A stretch of DNA of 64,000 bases from Isoetes taiwanensis (Eukaryota > Streptophyta > Lycopodiopsida > Isoetales > Isoetaceae). This document shows, piece after piece, positions 12,101-23,630 of this stretch. The translations under genes were made by a program, and so were the position numbers. Location: assembly GCA_021234155.1 (NCBI GenBank), contig JAJEKV010000055.1:2663090-2727089 (forward strand). The letters run 5' to 3'. Positions within the stretch are counted from its first letter, which is position 1, and every line of letters begins with the position of its first letter. The notes beneath the pieces were generated by a model. It was not told where the DNA came from. It worked only from the letters and a program-made list of their open reading frames with translations, and did not search any database.

Positions 12101-12310
12101 TTGCCATTGAATATGGTGGTACGACTTCAAGTTAATTTTACAATTCAGGTGTTCATATTTAAAATCTCATAAGTATCATGAAGAACCAGTCCCTAATATG
12201 GTGAAGGGATTGAGGGACCCATACGGGTTGATGAACCCAAACAGGTCCTTGAGACAACTCTAGTGCTAACTAATAAAATAGGAGCACCAAATTATGCGCT
12301 AAAACACCTA
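9190..12310 (-). mobile_element. Ty3/gypsy pol relic (RT, RNase H, integrase), minus strand
   Basis: Reading on the minus strand from high to low coordinate, the reverse transcriptase starts near 12,300 and is interrupted at 12,265-11,272 by a DNA transposon. It resumes with [14 protein letters not shown] near 11,250. The RT core at 11,050-10,610 has MPFGLTNAPASF, the FFDDILVFS catalytic box and GLCSYYRKF. RNase H follows (PIAYESRKFS, YNKEFLVVIHALK, ADHQSIRHV; 10,478-10,239). Integrase follows (MDFIVDLPASS, GLPKIIVSDCDIKF, LETDGK; 9,882-9,580). The integrase C-terminal part is readable to about 9,190 (FKEGDW-like motif, MRIHKGHFKKDI). Stops and frameshifts separate the blocks, so it is dead. 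No LTRs or gag were found. Confidence 0.85.
11272..12265. mobile_element. 994-bp CACTA-type (En/Spm-like) non-autonomous transposon
   Basis: The element begins CACTAGAGTTGTC at 11,272 and ends with its exact reverse complement, GACAACTCTAGTG, at 12,265. This gives a perfect 13-bp terminal inverted repeat starting with CACTA. It interrupts the gypsy RT reading frame between an APILLV-like and a [11 protein letters not shown] segment, so the insertion is directly visible. Subterminal motifs recur in both orientations (AACCCAAATGGGTT near 11,297; GACCCAGTTAGGTC near 11,658; GACCTGACTGGGTC near 11,851; GACCCATACGGG near 12,217), as CACTA families usually show. The three flanking bases on the two sides do not match, so a clean 3-bp target duplication is not visible. 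No transposase is encoded. Confidence 0.75.
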
Positions 12311-13939
12311 GATGAAGTTCGAAACCAGGAGCATTCTCTTCAATTCAAATCAAAGCTTTGGGGCCCACAAGAGCTCTAGGGAGCGACTTTCATCCCCCGC
12401 GCTAAATTGGACCTGGATTATCTTCCTTCATAGAAGTACTAGAAGAGCCCCACTCTGTCTTCCTGCTATGCAAGGCATATCACATGGCCTGCCCCAAAGG
12501 GTGGTCTACTCACTCCCCTGTATACTCCTGCTAGATGCTTTCTTCATTCAAACTGCAGCTTGAACCTGCGTAACAAACCATACATTCCCCTAACTGGGAT
12601 AGGGGGCGGCTGACAGTAGAGGAAGTATATGCTTCCAGGTACAAAGGGCAGACTGTGAGATCCGCCACATCTGCCTAAAATGCATAAGAATGCAGAATCT
12701 CTAACTGTCCAGATGGCTCTTAAAAAATACAAGCAGCCTACAACTTGTGAAGAATCAGCCCTGAGGCTCATAACTCACAAGAGAGAGCAATGTTTAATCA
12801 TCCAAGAACCCTAGCATTAGCCGAGACCTAAATGCTAGTTTGAGCTGCAACCTAAAATCACAGAAGCAGAAATTAGAAAATCACCTATCTTACCAAGTCA
12901 AGAGCCATCATCATAGGTCGAGGCAATGATGCCAGCGGCAATACCCATGACCCAAACCCTTGTTACAGTAGTCCCAAACCCTTGTTACAGTAGTTCCAGT
13001 GAAAACCTGTTGAGAGCGGCACTTCCGCTGGATAAGACGCGACAACAGCAACTATGCACTGATTCAGCTCTGGCAATCCCTTCTGCATTCTGCACTGCTC
13101 GGGCGGCCCGCACTAAGACCTAACCCTAAGTATCGCTTTGAAAAAATTCATTGAGAGTCTCATCGTATAGCATTATTGGCATATCATTGTTGGCATTGTA
13201 CATGGAAGATGCTCTAGCATCTAGATTTCGTTAGAGAAAGTTTGGGTATGGACTATGTTAGAAACATTGAGAGTTAATTGGTTGGCTTTGGCCTACTAGT
13301 TCTATCTGGCCTCCAGTTCAGCTTAAAGGCAAAAACTTTGCAAATTTCCTTTTCTCTAGTCCTCATTTTCATTTTAATTGATTTTTATACAGACACCCAT
13401 TCTCAAGTATATCAAGACTTATAACACACCATATGATTAAAGAGATCAGCACAAAAGTGTTGAAATATTGATACAACTAGCATTAAAGTATCACATCCTG
13501 CTGCCCAGCAACCCACCACAAGTACACAATTCAATCCTAAGAGATATACATTCTTATCACCAAATACATTGGATACCAATCACTTCATTGGCATGCAAGT
13601 AGGACTGATACCGACGTACTCAAGATGTTGGCATGCTAGTTTGAGGACTGCTAAAAAGAATTCTTTTCACGCAAATGCTGCCAGCATTTGTTCAATCACT
13701 TCTTAGACAAAAATACACTTCATTGCTCAACATTCCTGCCCCAATATTTTGACTAGGCATGATATAATATACATTTGCTTACAATTACAAATCCCAGCTA
13801 GATTTGTAATAACTATGTAAAATACAGTTGGAGCTAGAAATACACTTTCCAATATGTGCCAACATAAGGACAGCCTTAATCTTCTCAAAACGAGGTGCAT
13901 GTCCTATCTCGTTAGGTCACATGAGCAGAAGCAACTTAA
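12311..13939. other. Intergenic and kinase 3' flank, no further gene seen
   Basis: The stretch lies between the gypsy relic and the stop codon of the DYRKP-type gene. Its upper part must contain that gene's 3' UTR, since the gene is on the minus strand. Open frames here are short and unrecognised. A short direct repeat (AAACCCTTGTTACAGTAGT) occurs twice at about 12,954-12,994. Confidence 0.5.
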
Positions 13940-16900
13940 TCATGATGAGATTGGTTCATATGGATATGATAACCATGAGTGTTTTAGCGCATCTTTTGCC
14001 ATGGGCCGTTTTGTTGGATTCACCTGTAACAGATGACTAACAAACTCTATAAAACCCTCATCTCCGCCGGGCAGACGATGCTTTAAAGATGTTTTTTTTG
14101 GTAACAAATACTCGAGATGTTCTGTTTCCTGACAATCCCATAACTGAACATTAGTTCACCTCAAATGAAACAGAACAGTAACATAACATTAAGCACTTTC
14201 ACAAAATAACTTAGTTAAGTCCCTTGTGCTGTTTTGGGTTAATGCCCATTTGTTTCTTCCAACTACAAATAAGGTACATAAAAAGTTACTAAACCTCAAA
14301 TTTTCCTGGAATCGTCTTAGATAGGCACATGCTGGGAAGAGAAATGTGGGATTCGTAACATAGTTTTTAATGTACAAGAAAATGGGCATCATACTTATAA
14401 GCATAGAATGCATTTGTCATGCTCTACCCTCAATTGGGAACTTTGGGAGCAGCCTTGCTAAGTCAGCCATGTCGCTTTTCATCGCTTGGATGCATCAAGA
14501 AAACTTCACATTCTTTGCAACATACTGATATAGCATGTTATAGCCTTACCTTCATGGCATTTAATTCCTGCATAGGCCAGACATCTTAACGGTTCTTAAT
14601 GGTTCTTACATTATACTATGAGATACGAGGTAGGTCATGTTCTCTCTTTCATACAACCACACCCCTTGATCATTGTAAGATCTTACGGTAGGTAAACATT
14701 CTACTCTAAATTACAGCCTGCCTTATTATACCAAAAGAAAAAGAAAATGGAATAAAATGATGGGATGTGTCTCTTTGAAAGAAATGTCACCCACATGGGC
14801 AATTGCATGGCTGCCATGTAGAGCTGATGTGTCACTAACTTGCTAATCTATAGTTAAGTCCTACGACATCCCTCCCTTTTGGGATCAGAAATCCTCGATT
14901 GAAAGAGATCGTGGTCTTGTAGTAGCCTTGAAAAATGTCCTGAAAAGCCTTCCCATTCCAGAAAGCACTTTGCTCCTGTTACTGAATTCTAATCATGGAT
15001 GATCCAATCACGAGTTCCGACCAAAGATATGTGGAAGGTAGGGTCCAGGAAAGAGGTAATTCAAGCATATAGCTAGCAGCATTAACCTTCTCAATATTTT
15101 GAAGGGGCCATAATAACAAGGTTAGGACATCGCTTTGTAGCACTCATGCTCAGTGGCACCGACTTCCTTATGTTTCTAGACGTTGGTGAAATGCTTGTTG
15201 TCTTCTAACAGTTTCATAGGCTGGAAAAAGTATTGTTCATCTTCTATTTCCTCTGAACCACATTACTTGCATGTTCTTTTGGATCAATGGATTCCATACT
15301 ATCTACCACATTCAATTTACAAGTTAGAGTAGAATCTTATGCAGCACATTGCATGGATGTGATGGCATTGTATTCTGCTATACAGACCTAAGTTTTACTT
15401 TAAGATCTTCATATTCATGTCCATCGTTGCTGATTGCAACAAATTTACTGGGCGCTTCTTCTATGCATTGGAACTAAGCTTGCTTTTACTGCTGCATACC
15501 AGCCACAAACTGGTTGTCAGACTGAGTGAGTGGATTAAGCAATGAAAGATATGCTCTGTCATTATTGTGAGTCTCGGATTATTGAAATCTTTTGTGAATC
15601 TCGGCTCACTGACTTCTTTTGGTGGACTTTTCTTATAAGAATTCTGTTCATAAGGCTATGGGAATGAATTTATTTTTCGCTACTGCACTAATGACGCAGC
15701 TCGGTTGCTTGAAGACATGAGAAGTATAGTCATGCAAGTGTAGGATAAGATCCCTTTTGCTAATATCTTAATTAGCAGCTTTGATTAGGTGCTGAGCATT
15801 GCAACAGATTTCGTCTTCTAAATCGCAAGGTCCCCTTATCTCTTTATCTCGTATTAAATAAAATATGGACGACCTGGGATATGCAACTTGAGAAGAGGTG
15901 TCTGCCTTACATGGTTGCTTTGTGGATGCTTAGCGCTAACGGAATCTAAAATTTATTCAAGTTCAAAGTTAAGTCGTAACAATCATATGCAGACAGAATC
16001 AAAATCCAGTGATGAAAAGAACATGAAAAAACCAGAATGAATAGAACATTACCCCTGGGCATTTTCCTTGATGGTCTCTAAAAGACGAATCATAAGCACA
16101 GAATAAACGAATATTATGTCCTATCTCACTCCACTTGCTAAGGAGCCATCTTAATTTTCAACAGTTAGGATTTTGAATTAAATTTTGGTCTTACATGCCT
16201 TTGGGTGACATTTTTACTCGCCCCTAGCTGCATATCGATGACATCTCATAGACCACTATAGACTTCAAGAAAATGTCTTTTAAGTTCCTTCTTTATTTAG
16301 GAAATCTAATGTCAGAAGACTAAATTTTATAGAAATTAGAAGTTATGCATCAAAGCATGGTGGCCTATCATGTAGCACAACTTTTATAATGGAGGAACAA
16401 AAGTAATATAACATACCACTTACGGCATTTCGCTCAAACATGTAATTTCGGGCGAAATATTTGTAAGAATCGCGTCCCTTGCTTAGCATTTCAGGTTCAA
16501 CAGGACCAATGATACCAACAATATGTGCCAACAATGTTGCAAGGGAATCAACAATATGTGCCAACAATGTTGCAAGGGATTCATTCTTGCAAGGGAATCA
16601 ACAATATGTACCAACAATGTTGCAAGGGAATCATTCTGAAAAAGAACCTGGAAAACCATTATATAAGTTTCTTGTTAGACCAGTTACAATGCTCCTAAAA
16701 AGGCCTCAAGATACTAAAACACACAAAAGATGTATTACAGAATACATATAGCATAATAAAATTAGCAAAGACAAGAACCTTACATTTCCAGTCCACAGCT
16801 CAGCCAAGATACAACCGAGTGACCAAATGTCAATTTTCTGGTCATAGGGTAGTCCCAATATAACCTCTGGGGCACGATACGAGCGTGACTGTACATAAGA

Positions 16901-19900
16901 ACAAAGATGGTCTGTCTGGAAACAACTACTCCCAAAATCAATCACCTTCACCTCGCATCTACTGTAGCTCTTAACAAGAATGTTCTCAGGCTTCAAATCG
17001 CAATGTATAAGTCCCAGACCATGCAAGAAGTCCAGCGCTTCCAGACATTGACGCGTAATAGACTGCACATAATAACAGCCTTTTATGACGGCAAAATAAC
17101 ATGTATAGCTTAAATAGCTTTAAATAGAAAGCTATAGATAACAATTTAAACTCCTCATCTTAAATTACAGTTTTTACGAATTTTAACCTGCAACCGAGGC
17201 ATTGTAAAATACACTTCGCCTCCGGACTCCCTTTTGTACTTTTGAAATTCATAGAGATTAGCTCGCAAAAGCTCGCATACAATAAATAAATGTTCCTGTA
17301 ATCCACGTTCAACGAAAATTTTAACTTGCAAACCATATGTATTGCACATACACCCAGGTAAAGACCATTTTGAACATAGAAAATTTTAACACAATAACTT
17401 ATGTCACTTAAAAACATGATACAACTTACACGGTGATAGAAGTAATCATACAGGCGCAAAATGTGATGTTTGTCAGCAGGGTCATGCTTGTTGATATACT
17501 TCAGAAGCTTGATTTCGTCAAGACTTTGATCAAAAAAGTCCTTGTTATTTTTTATAATTTTCATGCAAACATCCATACCAGTATACAAATCATGTGCTTG
17601 TATTGCGTTACTAAATGCTGCTGATCCGAGATATTCTGTAACATGATAACGACCAGCAACAACAGAGTTTATCACAATTGGGAAGTCCTTTTCCTCCTCA
17701 AACCCAGTTCTGCACAAATGGCATCGACATAGATACAAAAGGGTTCTTAACAAATAGCAAATAAAATTGAAATGCAATATAAAGTTATTTATCATACCTG
17801 CTTCTTCTATGTATAATCTTCAAATTGAATGTCTCAAACTCTTCCTCTTCAGCCTGTAGTCGCTGGATATGTTGATGAACAGCCATGGCTTCCTCGTCAT
17901 ATGCAGCGGATACCTCCGCCTCCTCCATTTGCATGGCAGCTTCTTCCTCCTGTGCATCCTCCTGTGCCTCCACACTTATTGCAACATCAGAGGAATGGCC
18001 TGAAATGTCTGAGTGTGGGCAATGCAGATCCGCATCCTCCCCTAGACTGATGATGGGTGATGAGCAATTACTTTTCCTTCGCCATGTAGCCAACGTATCA
18101 TCAGGCCCAATGAAGTCATTACTAAAATCATCCATGTCATCACAATGTGATGATGTTTCTTTCGCTGAACATGATTTACCCTCGACAGTGCTGGAAGAAG
18201 ATGGAAAAGAAAAATCACCAACATCAACAACAGCTTTACCTTCCTGAAAATGACAAACTAAACCATTCTTCCCTTTCCCACAAGTTGATTCGTAAGCTTT
18301 TGATGTTCCCACTACCATGGATTTCTTTTCCATGGCACAGCTTTCCTGTAGCCAGTCTCCCACATAGTACCCAACATAAGTACCATCATCATAAGTCGGT
18401 TTTGCATATTCTTGAAACTCCCCTATTAAATCAATTTTACCAGACACATCATCCAAATTGCTTGCAAGATCAATTCTACTATGAGATGAGCAATTGCCAA
18501 GATCTTTGGAACCTTGACAGCTTGTGCTTCCGCCTTCACTGCCTTCACTCACCAGTAGCCTTTCTTTTGAATTTATCCCAGACCTACTATCACCAATACC
18601 ACTAGTTCCAATTTCTAAGAAATGGTCACAGATTACTGGAACTGCAGTATCTAAGATGGTTTCTGATTTCTTCAATTTCTCCGATAACTTCCCTTGCTCA
18701 AGGAAGCCTTGCCAAGCAGCATCTGCCTGAATCTGATCCAACTCCTCTGACCCAAGGAGGTTTTCATTGTAATCACTGGTCAAATGTGCAAGAGAAACAA
18801 GCTCATTGTCCTGAGTCCTAGCAAGACCATGTTGAACATCATCTCTGTGCTGCCTAAAATAATCTTCTCCAGAGTAGTATGACTCCATACAGGAACGCTC
18901 ATCATCACTATATTTGCCATACTCTTTATCTAAATTTCTGTTTCCGCCATCTACATCCTTTCTCCTGTCACTATCAGAAGGATAATTTATTTCATTTGCC
19001 AAAAACCATGCCTCATCTTCAATTGTTCGCCTTACATAGCCAGGGTCATCATCATCTTCATATGCATCAGAGTCCCAGAATTCATCTTTATAGCTGGCAA
19101 CAATGTCCCCGTGTCTAAGTTCTTGAATATCTGACTTGCCTCTGATAATATCTTGGGTCACTGAAGGCCGAGAGCTTGCAACAAGATGCTTCAGACCTGC
19201 AGTCTAGGCAGAGTCAATAGTCTAGGGTTGAGGTATTTAGTTTGAGCTTCTATTTCAATCAAAACATGGAAGGCCATTGTATCCTTGTCTTATTTTTCAA
19301 AATCTAAACTAACATATGAGCCACCTTAACTGATATAAATTCCAACACCTGAAGATGCAATACGTACTATTTCAACTGCAATAATGGAGATGCAAGAAAA
19401 ATATATGCAATAAAATATGATTATTCTGAAACTTGCAGAATAGGGAATTTGTGAGTTCTGCTGCTACGAATAAAATGAAACTGATGACAAGAAATAAATA
19501 GAACTGATGATTGCAAATTCTATGCAAATAAGATGTATGTGACTATTCTCATTTCCATAGTCTTGAACATCAAGCATGTCCTCCTTTTCACATGGTATAT
19601 CTTGAGCCTGCAGATAAATGCAGGTCAATCTTGCCGGTGATCTAGCATGAATCTTCTAAATTACTTGCATGTTTCCCTTATGCAGATGTCTCTCCTACTC
19701 TTTTCTAAAATGAGCTGGAACCCATTTCCATGGAGCAGGAAAAGCCCTAGTTAGTGAAAACACACTCAAAGAATACCAGTATGGGATATAAGAGTAGTCC
19801 AAGTTACCTTCATTGGGTGCAAATTACAATAATATTAGAGTCCTAAAAGAACCTCTTTAACCTTGAATATAATCCTTAAACGACATAAGATACTTAGTTT

Positions 19901-21100
19901 CTAGCAATTACCCTGAAAAAATTGTAGACGCATACCTGACTGTCCCACAGGAATGTCGAGATAAGAACCCAAACTACAGCAATTCTCTAATATAACTTCC
20001 ATATTTCCAAATCTCTCGGACCCAGAGCTCTTCCTTGAATTGCCAGAACACTCATTTGTAGACCCATCAACTGTTTTCAATCGAACAGGTGCTAGCCTAG
20101 GATACCCTTCTCTATCTTCTTGACCGCTTCTGATTCCCTCCAAAGTTTGATCTTTACACGAGTCAGAATTGCCTGAAACCTCCACACAAGCTAATGTTCT
20201 TTGTCCATTCCAATCAATTGTTTCCTTTCTGCAAGAACATTGATCTCTTTGACTATTTCCACAGGTGAGTTGAACATTCTCTTGGTGCTGAACGACAACC
20301 GCCAAAGGCCTAATCATATTCAAATTGCTCATGGAACCATCATCTGTATTTTCACCACATGCTGCATTACTATTATCTGCCTGTTCTATATCCTTCCTAA
20401 TTTCTGACAATACAGCATTGACAGAACCCTCATGTTCTTGGAAATGACCAGCTTTTTGCAAAGAATCCAACATTCTTACTGATTGACTTTGTTCCTCCGC
20501 TTGTCTTTCTGGTAGAACCCACAAGAGGCCAGGTTTTTCTTCCCGCAATCCAGCATTTGAAACTATCACACCCCCTTTAATACTGATGTTATGCTTCTCT
20601 AGTTTGGTAGGGGAACTGCAACCAACGTCTGCTTTCATGGAAGCATGTTGTCTGGCTTCATTCACAGAAAACGCTTCTTCAGTGTCATATCTTGGTTCAA
20701 TGCCAGCGTTGCCAGACTGGTTTTCTGGAAGCATCTCCAGTTCAACTCTTTCAGAACCAGCAGTTTCTAGACATCTAAGCTTTATTTTTAGTCTTCCATC
20801 ATTTGAAACAGCTGGATCGTTCAAAGCCGAGGCATCCTTAGTTTCCAAAGGGGAAGTATTGAACAAATTATCCTTTGCCATCTCTGCCTCCTGTTGTATT
20901 GCATTTGGCAACGCATGTGCCTGCTCTGGCTGCTCATTTGTCGCATCATTTTCGTTGTTGCAGACCTGCATTCTCAATTCACTATCAACTTCATCTGTAA
21001 GAAGTGCCCTTAGCTCGTCTTGCAGAGCAGCTTCTGTTTTAACCAGCTGATGACTTTTTAAGTACTCTAAAATGACACTAATTGTGTCGGCCATATCCAT
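13940..21100 (-). CDS. DYRKP: DYRKP-type dual-specificity protein kinase with LisH domain
   Basis: This is a minus-strand gene in seven coding exons: 21100-19936, 19196-17798, 17709-17430, 17295-17188, 17062-16784, 16647-16424 and 14128-13940, stop TGA at 13942-13940. All introns fit GT-AG and phases agree at every join I checked. The product is about 1,190 residues, the usual length for plant DYRKPs. The N-terminus (MADTISVILEYLKSHQLV) is a LisH dimerisation motif. A long Ser/Glu-rich region follows, with a conserved acidic block (EDDDDPGYVRRTIEDEAWF) and a glutamate-rich helix before the kinase domain. Kinase motifs are LGSAAFS (P-loop), VCMKIIKN (Lys), LIHCDLKPEN, VIDFGSSC and YVQSRSYRAPE (activation loop), with LLQVNPTKRP and KHSWLSYPYEPISS at the end. 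The family regulates growth and storage metabolism in algae and land plants. Exon 6 contains a frame-breaking tandem array, so functionality depends on splicing there. The start at 21,100 was chosen because LisH begins immediately; M at 21,094 is also possible. Confidence 0.9.
15410..15560 (+). mobile_element. Ty3/gypsy integrase fragment in the last intron of the kinase gene
   Basis: Within the 2.3-kb intron 16423-14129, the plus strand reads a degraded integrase core. A GRFFYALE-like stretch is followed by AAYQPQTGCQTE and a stop, corresponding to the usual AYHPQTDGQTE motif. It lies antisense to the host gene. Surrounding intron sequence probably contains more of the same element, too decayed for me to assign. 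Confidence 0.6.
16517..16632 (-). repeat. 33-bp tandem array inside kinase exon 6
   Basis: On the plus strand the units are 16517-16549, 16550-16582, a 17-base partial unit at 16583-16599, and 16600-16632. Each full unit encodes DSLATLLAHIV on the minus strand; the unit at 16600-16632 has V for A. DYRKPs normally have this segment once, just after the LFQN motif in the region before the IVGIIGP helix. Relative to one unit, the array adds 83 bases, which is not a multiple of three, so the exon read from its expected acceptor (16,647) loses frame. An alternative AG at 16587-16586 inside the array (TTGCAAG, then AATGAATCC) gives a 162-base exon that is in frame at both ends. It would drop VLFQ and add one extra 11-residue unit. 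Confidence 0.85.
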
Positions 21101-21600
21101 CCTTATATGTAATGTGCTACCAACAACCCTGCTGCGTTGGAAGACCTTTAAATACCATATCAAACAGTGTTGTCGAATAGCAAATGAGAATCAAATTCCT
21201 TCTTTCACGAACTCCTTCGGGTTTAACATACCATTTAGAATGTCTACCAATATCGCCCAATCGAAAACATGACCAACTAACTGGGTTGTTTGACAAAAAA
21301 AACTCCTTTTCCAGTCCATGTAGGTCACTAAAAACAACACTTAAGGAGAAACATTTCTAAAACTCTAAAAGTGACTTCAAACTGCAAATATGAATGCGGA
21401 GATACCTCGCCTAAGACAGTCTTGGAAGGAACAAAATAAAGATGGCAAGAGAAGGCGGCCAAAATCCCAGAGCCCCTGTTCTGAAAACACGACGGCAACA
21501 GACAAGATTTAACGTCTGAGACTTTACGGCAGAAAGCCTTTACTTCTTTCAAGCACCATGCTCCGGAGCCCGCCTCCATAGCCCGCGCGCGTCAGGAGAA
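21101..21600 (-). other. Probable 5' leader of the kinase gene with an intron and an upstream ORF
   Basis: Upstream of the LisH start there is a plausible donor (GGCGAG then GTATCT, about 21,406) and acceptor (CAACGCAGCAG, about 21,131), which would make a 5' UTR intron. An upstream ATG at 21,579 (MEAGSGAWCLKEVKAF) opens a frame that would meet a TAG just after the splice, so it would be an upstream ORF and not an N-terminal extension. This is inferred from splice-like signals only. Confidence 0.35.
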
Positions 21601-21634
21601 CCTACGTGGATGACACGTCCTCAAATCGTCCAGG

Positions 21635-21840
21635 TCACCGCCTGAGATTTTGACACGTAAGAATAGTTTTTACTTGCCACTTTTTAAGAATACGTGGCAA
21701 ACGAAATACACTTTTTGCCCCAGCTATTAATAATATGTCATCCGTAAAAAGAATGTGAAGAATATTTCCTTGTGTGTATATGTACAGGCATTGTCTATGG
21801 TTTGTTGGAAATTTTTGGTACAAATTATGATGTAAAAGGG
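21635..21840 (-). mobile_element. Short Ty1/copia-like reverse transcriptase fragment
   Basis: The minus frame reads QCLYIYTQGNILHILFTDDI and then LLIAGAKS. This resembles the copia RT block around the YVDD box (C-[VL]-Y...ILLLYVDDILL), with TDD in place of VDD. Only about 60 residues are recognisable, and nothing else of the element was found nearby. It lies just upstream of the kinase gene. Confidence 0.4.
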
Positions 21841-22729
21841 CATTTTGTCAAATTAGAATATCCCTATGTCGGCAAATGGGGCATTTTTTAACTGATATGA
21901 TTTTTGTTGGATACAATAGACTTGTTTGTGGACACGTTTAAGCCAAGCAGTGCATCTACTCAGAAATCTTGCATGCTACGTACTTTCGAGTAACCAAGTT
22001 GGACTAGCGCTTCCAAGTATTATCATTTTTTAATGAATAAGTTCTTGTTTCTATTTGAGAATCTCAATTTTAAACTTTCTAGTATAATATCGGATTTTAT
22101 ACTACAAAATAGCAGCAGTCTATTTTAATGGTAATCTAAAACCGTTTTTTGAGGTTAATATAGTAGGTTCATCTCATTGCATTCGTTTAAGAAAGGTAAG
22201 CAAATTAATTTTTTTGGAAGCATTGTTCTTGCAATGTATCTGTCACATAAGGTTACAATTGAACACAAATATGGTCCATTCTACTCAACCTCTAAAATAT
22301 CAAAAGGGCTTGGAGCATATTTGGCCTAATATCATATAAGATTGGGATCAAGTCGACCTCATAATTGTTTTTGAAATATAAGGGATACTAGAAAAAGTGT
22401 CCAACATTGTTGTGCGATTGTTGGACTGAACATTGTAGGATTCATGTAGCAAAAATGATGTGCAATTTAGGTCTTAATTGCTTGGTCATTGCCACATAGG
22501 CACAAGCTGGAAGCATATTAAAGATGATGAGAGAATACATGGATGATGAATTGTAAATACTAGTGTTATTCAAATATTTATATTAAGTCATAACCACGAG
22601 TATTGTTGTTTTATGCGGCATAAGTTAGAGGCATTATAAAGGAGTGCTGAATTATATGTAATTGTATTGAACTGGGCATGTTAGACTTAAACAACCATTC
22701 ATTCACAATAACTACTACTCACCTTTTTT
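21841..22729. other. No gene seen
   Basis: AT-rich spacer between a copia fragment and a gypsy fragment, with no readable domain. Confidence 0.4.
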
Positions 22730-23630
22730 TCATTCATTTATGTTTTCCTTAAAACAATAAGTTCTTCCAATTACCTTGATCTTTATTTGATAATAGCCCG
22801 ATCTTAAGTCAATTTTGGAGAAGAATCTTGCTCCTTGGAGTGATCCATTAGGGTCATCGGCCCTTGGCAATGCATACTTGTTCTTTATTATTTGCTTATT
22901 AAGTACATGATAATAATCAATGCACATTCTTAGATTTCCATCTTTCTTCTTCACAAAAGAGTGCGGGCTCCAGGGTGATACACTTAGTCCAATGAATCTA
23001 AGCTCAAGCAATTGGCTAGTGCTAGAATGATTTCACACTCTACGCCTCTATAGGAAGGAAGGTGTATTTTTACGTCGTAGCACTAGCCAGCATCCCTTAG
23101 GACATACGACGGCACATGGCATGTTCTTGCAATCCCCCTTCAAGGAGCACCGCCCCCTACAAGAATACCAAAAAAAAGGTCCTAAGATGCCAAGATCCTA
23201 GTGAGGTTCGAACACGACCCTCGATGTGCTAGACGAGTGGACTAACCACTAGGCCACAAGCAAAAGGCTCTCGCACTTCATCCGGACATATATCATGGAA
23301 CTTCTTGATTAACTTAATGATTGGCCTAGGCAACTATTTCGAAGTAGCATCTTCCTTCTTATTATTGTTGTCGAGGTCGATGGCCTCTAGCTTAAGTATG
23401 TATGCAACCTCATCCCTCATGATGTACTTAAGTAATTGTTTCACATACATGCATTGCATGACTGAAATTACTTCCTTAGCTTTAATTGTAAGGTGCTTGT
23501 CATTTGGTGCTAGGCTAGGCATCTCTTGCTTATGATAATCACTTATTGCCTTAGGCAACTTTAAATGTTCCATGTATGTTATGAGGTCATACTTGTCGAT
23601 GTCCATGACTTGGCGCTGATACTTCACTTT
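22730..23630 (-). mobile_element. Ty3/gypsy fragment: region upstream of RT plus RT N-terminus, split by a SINE
   Basis: At 23,011-22,735 the minus strand encodes the RT start: [27 protein letters not shown] and [16 protein letters not shown], a typical gypsy RT block. At 23,627-23,334 an upstream pol-linker frame is readable (MKYQRQVMDIDKYDLITYME, APNDKHLTIKAKEVISV, VAYILKLEAIDLD). The two are separated by a tRNA-derived SINE and missing sequence. The element stops before the catalytic YxDD box, so it is truncated as well as interrupted. Confidence 0.75.
23025..23265 (-). mobile_element. tRNA-derived SINE
   Basis: The minus strand near 23,262-23,200 reads a tRNA-like head. It has GTGGCCTAGTGGTTAGTCCA (A box) and, about 35 bases later, GGTCGTGTTCGAACCTC (B box). 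A non-tRNA body containing TTTTTTTTTGG and GGGGGCGGTGCTCC follows, until gypsy sequence resumes near 23,010. The anticodon and stems do not form a proper tRNA, so this is a SINE and not a tRNA gene. The exact 3' end is uncertain. Confidence 0.6.

Noticed and set aside
17829-18730. Plus-strand open frames of 60-150 codons opposite kinase exon 2
   Set aside because: They are antisense shadows of the DYRKP coding exon, rich in Ser/His/Gln only because of its codon usage.
20586-21050. 154-codon plus-strand frame opposite kinase exon 1
   Set aside because: It is antisense to a well-supported coding exon and has no independent domain.
23195-23265. tRNA gene on the minus strand
   Set aside because: A and B boxes are present but the acceptor and anticodon stems do not pair; better read as a SINE head.
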